Positions 60,929 through 64,000 of a stretch of DNA of 64,000 nucleotides are shown one piece after another (positions within the stretch are counted from its first letter, which is position 1; each line of letters starts with the position of its first letter). Source of the DNA: an uncultured Christensenellaceae bacterium (GTDB lineage: Bacteria > Bacillota > Clostridia > Christensenellales > CAG-314); contig CAJUNH010000001.1 of NCBI GenBank assembly GCA_910587795.1, positions 186,001 to 250,000 of the forward strand, in the 5' to 3' direction. The notes under the pieces are model-generated. The model worked only from the letters and a program-made list of their open reading frames with translations, was not told where the DNA came from and ran no database searches. Made by a program: the position numbers and the translations under genes.

Positions 60929-62101
60929 CTACGCCAACTTGCCTTGCTTATACAATGTAATAAGCAAATTTTGCATTCCGGAAAAATTGACAACTTCGAC
61001 AATTGGTCTGCCGTCGTTATCGGTATTGCCCGTATCTATAATTTCCCCGGGCTTTACATAACTGCCCGATCCGTCGGGTTGCTTTTGCAGCTTTAAATAT
61101 ATATCGTTTAAAAAATCACCCAAATCGTCAAAATGGTGAAATTGACTATAAAAGGCTGTGTAATTACGGCGTTCGGTGTAAATAGCGTCATTAACTTTTG
61201 CCTCTAAAAGATCGTAATGCGCCTTAGAATCGGGATATAACGACACAATGTTTAATGCTGAATTAAGGCATTGAACATATGCTCCGTAACTTAGGTACGG
61301 ATTATCGCTTTGCAGCAATACATAACAAGACACTATGTCCGCTTGAAATTCCTTCATTACCCCCTTGGAATGTGCAATTTCGTGCGCCAAAGTATGCGGT
61401 AAATACAAATTATTTTCGTTACCGTTTACGTTAGCTTCGCCGAACGGAGCAAAAAACACTCCCGTTATATGCAATTCGCTCATAATAGTTTTGTTTATAA
61501 TACGCTTACCGGATGGAGTATACGACGAAAAATACCTGTTGTCCAAACGCTTATATTCTTCTTTCATCATATCGCACAACTCTTTAAAGTTAAACGGATA
61601 GACAATATTGCCGTCGGTATCGTGTTTTGTTGCACTGAAAGTTTCGTTTGCGCGGTCAATTATAATATTTGCAATCTCCAATGCTTCGGCATATGTTAGA
61701 TCCTTAGAGCTGTATTGCGAATAGATATCAGCGGGCAAATCGTTTCGGTTATACGTCATAGACGCTGTTGCCGTATATATATTTAAAAAAGAAAAGACGG
61801 TTATTGCCGCTATCAACAGCATAGACACTAACCGATTCCATCTGCGTTTAGCTAGAAATATTACTAAATACACACAAAATACCACCGCAAGCACTATTGC
61901 CGCAATCAAAAACAGTTCGTAACCGCTAAAAGGCAAAACACCGAAAATATTACCGAAAACAAATATCCATGCACGAGCAAAAGTGCTTGCAAAAAATTCG
62001 CATACGGCTTTACTTTTAGATAATAAAGTGAGCGTTACAAACAATGCAACCAAACTTAGCAATACTATTAACTTTTTAAGTGCAGACTTACGTTCTATCA
62101 T
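60929..62101 (-). CDS. DUF3810 family membrane metallopeptidase
   Basis: A 390-aa protein with three N-terminal membrane helices (about 10-28, 58-84, 90-108) and an extracellular or cytoplasmic domain with the zinc motif HEIAH at 240-244 and Glu251 in KEFQAD as the likely third ligand. The DUF3810 pattern HTLAHEIAHSKGVMKEFQAD is clear. Substrates are unknown. It overlaps hemZ by 4 nt, so it is in the rel-hemZ operon. Confidence 0.85.
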   Translation of the reverse strand: MIERKSALKKLIVLLSLVALFVTLTLLSKSKAVCEFFASTFARAWIFVFGNIFGVLPFSGYELFLIAAIVLAVVFCVYLVIFLAKRRWNRLVSMLLIAAITVFSFLNIYTATASMTYNRNDLPADIYSQYSSKDLTYAEALEIANIIIDRANETFSATKHDTDGNIVYPFNFKELCDMMKEEYKRLDNRYFSSYTPSGKRIINKTIMSELHITGVFFAPFGEANVNGNENNLYLPHTLAHEIAHSKGVMKEFQADIVSCYVLLQSDNPYLSYGAYVQCLNSALNIVSLYPDSKAHYDLLEAKVNDAIYTERRNYTAFYSQFHHFDDLGDFLNDIYLKLQKQPDGSGSYVKPGEIIDTGNTDNDGRPIVEVVNFSGMQNLLITLYKQGKLA

Positions 62102-63498
62102 TTACTAAACAATTCCAACTTCTTGGATATATAATCCTCTGTTCGATTTATATATGTTATTACGTCCTTTGCATTCGCCGCTCGTTCGATTCTGTCTTCA
62201 GCCGAGAAAATCCGTTTCGATATTGCTCCGGTGCCGCACGCCATAATATTATTAATTTCTTCCATAATTCCTATATTATAGGCGCAAGCCGTATTAGGCT
62301 TGCAAAAACCGACGTTTTCCAAATTATCGCTCATATACTTTTGTCTGTACATATAATACGGAAAATATCCGTTAGAATAAAGCGTAGAATGGGCATATTC
62401 CACCATCCGCTTTACATCCAAATCGGCGCCGCAGTATTTTGCTTCTTTTAAAATACTGCCGTGTTTTAGCGCCAGAGTGTGTACAGTGATATTATCGGGA
62501 TTGAGCCGTACCGCTTCGTCCAAACTGTATGCAAACATTTCTTCTGTTTCGGTAGGCAGCCCGGCAATCAAGTCCATATTAATTATAAAACCGTATTTTT
62601 GCGCAAGATCATATTTTTTGTATATCTCGTCCACGCTATGTTTGCGGCCGATAACGTCCAAAACGCTTTGGTTAAAGCTTTGCGGATTAATGGAAATACG
62701 ATGAACTCCGTGACTTTTTAGCACGTCCAGTTTATCCGCCGTTACTGTGTCGGGGCGCCCCGCCTCAACCGTATATTCGCACGGCATAAAGTCGATACAA
62801 GACATCACCATATCCAACTGCTGCGCCGTTAATGACGTTGGCGTACCGCCGCCGAAATATACATTTTTAATCGCTATATCATGTTCTGCCGCAAATTTAA
62901 CCGTCTTACGGATATCAATGCATAAGGCGTCCAAATACGCCCCTACGTATTTTTTTAGACGATCGATTTCTCCGCTGGTAAACGAACAATAACTGCAGCG
63001 CGACACGCAAAACGGTATTCCTATATACAAATCGGCACATTTTCCGTTTGTAACGGCAAGATTACCTTGCTGATGCAATATATCTTCTACTAAAGATATT
63101 TTCGGTTGCGACACCTCAAACAAATTTGCAAACGTATCCTGCCAGTCCGCGCCTTCGGCAATAAGCTGGCGGGCAAGCTTTGTAGGACGTATTCCCGTAA
63201 GACTGCCCCACGGCATACTTTTGCCGCTTATTTGCTTTAAAAGCCTATACAAGGCAATTTTTGCATATCGTTTTTTATAACGCGTATCTAAAAGTTTATT
63301 TCCGACAATACGTGCAGAAGTTTTGCAGCATATTTCGCCCATTTCGGCAGAAAACTCAAACTTACCGTCTTGCTGCGCTTCCACTACCGAAATATCTGCG
63401 GACAGAATATCATCCGCTTTCTCTACTTCGCTATAAAAAAGTTTAGCAACGTCCATCAGCTCAGTCGAATGTTGAAAATTTGTAAATATTTTTACCAT
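62098..63498 (-). CDS. hemZ: HemZ-type coproporphyrinogen dehydrogenase-like radical SAM protein
   Basis: A 466-aa protein. The N-terminal 155 residues are the HemZ-specific extension (PWGSLTGIRPTKLARQL). The radical-SAM core follows with Cys164, Cys168 and Cys171 in PFCVSRCSYCSF, VYFGGGTPTSL, RPDTVTADKL and RISINPQSFN. Family members are annotated in anaerobic heme synthesis, but many are really HemW-like heme chaperones, so the activity is uncertain. It is 2 nt after rel, a conserved clostridial pairing. Confidence 0.9.
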   Translation of the reverse strand: MVKIFTNFQHSTELMDVAKLFYSEVEKADDILSADISVVEAQQDGKFEFSAEMGEICCKTSARIVGNKLLDTRYKKRYAKIALYRLLKQISGKSMPWGSLTGIRPTKLARQLIAEGADWQDTFANLFEVSQPKISLVEDILHQQGNLAVTNGKCADLYIGIPFCVSRCSYCSFTSGEIDRLKKYVGAYLDALCIDIRKTVKFAAEHDIAIKNVYFGGGTPTSLTAQQLDMVMSCIDFMPCEYTVEAGRPDTVTADKLDVLKSHGVHRISINPQSFNQSVLDVIGRKHSVDEIYKKYDLAQKYGFIINMDLIAGLPTETEEMFAYSLDEAVRLNPDNITVHTLALKHGSILKEAKYCGADLDVKRMVEYAHSTLYSNGYFPYYMYRQKYMSDNLENVGFCKPNTACAYNIGIMEEINNIMACGTGAISKRIFSAEDRIERAANAKDVITYINRTEDYISKKLELFSK

Positions 63499-63500
63499 TA

Positions 63501-64000
63501 TTAACCTTTTGTACGGTACACGCTTATAACTGCAGGTATCGTTCGGATTTTGTTCATAAGCTGCAAAGCTTGATCGTGATTGGAAATTTCCACCGATAAA
63601 GTTGCAAGCGCCGAGCCTTTTTTATCCTTGCGAGCATTAATTGCAAGCAAAGGCAAATCTTCGTTTGCAACAATTTTAATTAGTTCGGCAAATATGTCGC
63701 CTTTGTCTTCCGAACGCACCTCGATAGACACAGGGAAGGTCGTGTTTGCGTCCATATTAGACCACGCCACGTGCACCAAACGTTCTTTTTCAAGATTTTT
63801 TATAGCAGGACAATCCGCACGGTGCACGCAAACACCGCGAGCGCGGGAAATATAGCCTATAATCTCATCGCCCGGAACAGGCGAACAGCATCTGGAAAAC
63901 CGCACAAGTAAATCTTCTACGCCCTTAACAATAACCGAATTATGCCTTGTTGCGGTTTTTTTACTGCGGCGCGACGATGTAGGCTCAGGATTAACGGTAA
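63501..64000 (-). CDS. rel: (p)ppGpp synthetase/hydrolase Rel, C-terminal fragment
   Basis: Only the last 166 or so codons are in the window; the catalytic half lies beyond the right edge. Seen are the zinc-finger domain (VRFSRCCSPVPGDEIIGYIS, GVCVHRADCPAI) and the C-terminal ACT domain (VSIEVRSEDKGDIFAELIKI, with IRTIPAVISVYR). These regulate the switch between (p)ppGpp synthesis and hydrolysis on the ribosome. It is upstream of hemZ in the same operon. Confidence 0.93.
   Translation of the reverse strand, partial: TVNPEPTSSRRSKKTATRHNSVIVKGVEDLLVRFSRCCSPVPGDEIIGYISRARGVCVHRADCPAIKNLEKERLVHVAWSNMDANTTFPVSIEVRSEDKGDIFAELIKIVANEDLPLLAINARKDKKGSALATLSVEISNHDQALQLMNKIRTIPAVISVYRTKG

Overview
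The window is about 64 kb of a moderately AT-rich bacterial chromosome, almost entirely coding and overwhelmingly on the minus strand. Gene content and order point to a Bacillota (Firmicutes) genome, most likely an uncultured Clostridia-like lineage. Supporting evidence is the ispC-rseP-ispG-polC-rimP-nusA order, the ylxM-ffh-rpsP-khpA-rimM-trmD-rbgA order, the rsmD-coaD / ylbJ / tmcAL / DUF177-rpmF neighbourhood, YrzB (DUF1292) beside RuvX, RNase III-SMC-FtsY, and HemZ beside Rel. This placement is inference; there is no rRNA here to confirm it.

Layout. 1-11.1 kb: nusA/rimP behind a promoter and a leader hairpin, then an isoprenoid/phospholipid/translation block (ispG, rseP, dxr, cdsA, uppS, frr, pyrH, tsf, rpsB). 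The polC slot holds a 545-aa protein that keeps the PolC N-terminal and OB domains but has a collapsed PHP segment, an exonuclease fold without its catalytic residues, and no polymerase. 11.4-17.7 kb: an HtrA-like lipoprotein, ruvX/DUF1292, an acetyltransferase pseudogene, an iscR-iscS-iscU operon and thioredoxin/RseC. 17.7-25.8 kb: a tight operon comM-dprA-topA-trmFO-hslV-hslU-rseC-trxA whose promoter carries a 17-bp palindrome over its -10 box. 26-32.2 kb: ribosome and RNA maturation genes and SRP. 32.3-36.3 kb: a TetR-ABC cassette with a frame-disrupted permease, and a repeat-containing lipoprotein gene with a premature TGA. 36.3-51.5 kb: ftsY, smc, rnc, rpmF, DUF177, ackA, pta, tmcAL, ylbJ, DAHP synthase, coaD, rsmD, alr, a PH-like membrane protein and rdgB. 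51.6-59.2 kb: accessory genes, including a membrane-anchored HExxH protein with surface-type repeats. 59.8-60.6 kb: an array of eight tRNAs. 60.9-64 kb: a DUF3810 metallopeptidase, hemZ and the 3' end of rel.

Two features cut across the annotation. First, at least six genes (ruvX, DUF177, rsmD, a PH-like gene, an acetyltransferase remnant and a small membrane protein) have a good -35/-10 promoter (17-18 nt spacer) ending only 6-9 nt before the start codon, with no Shine-Dalgarno. They are predicted to make leaderless mRNAs, while most other genes here have ordinary AGGAGG-type sites. Second, a 127-nt structured repeat with inverted ends occurs in two intergenic regions (25.9 and 53.7 kb), about 80% identical by hand alignment. 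No CRISPR array, insertion sequence, prophage or T-box was recognised.
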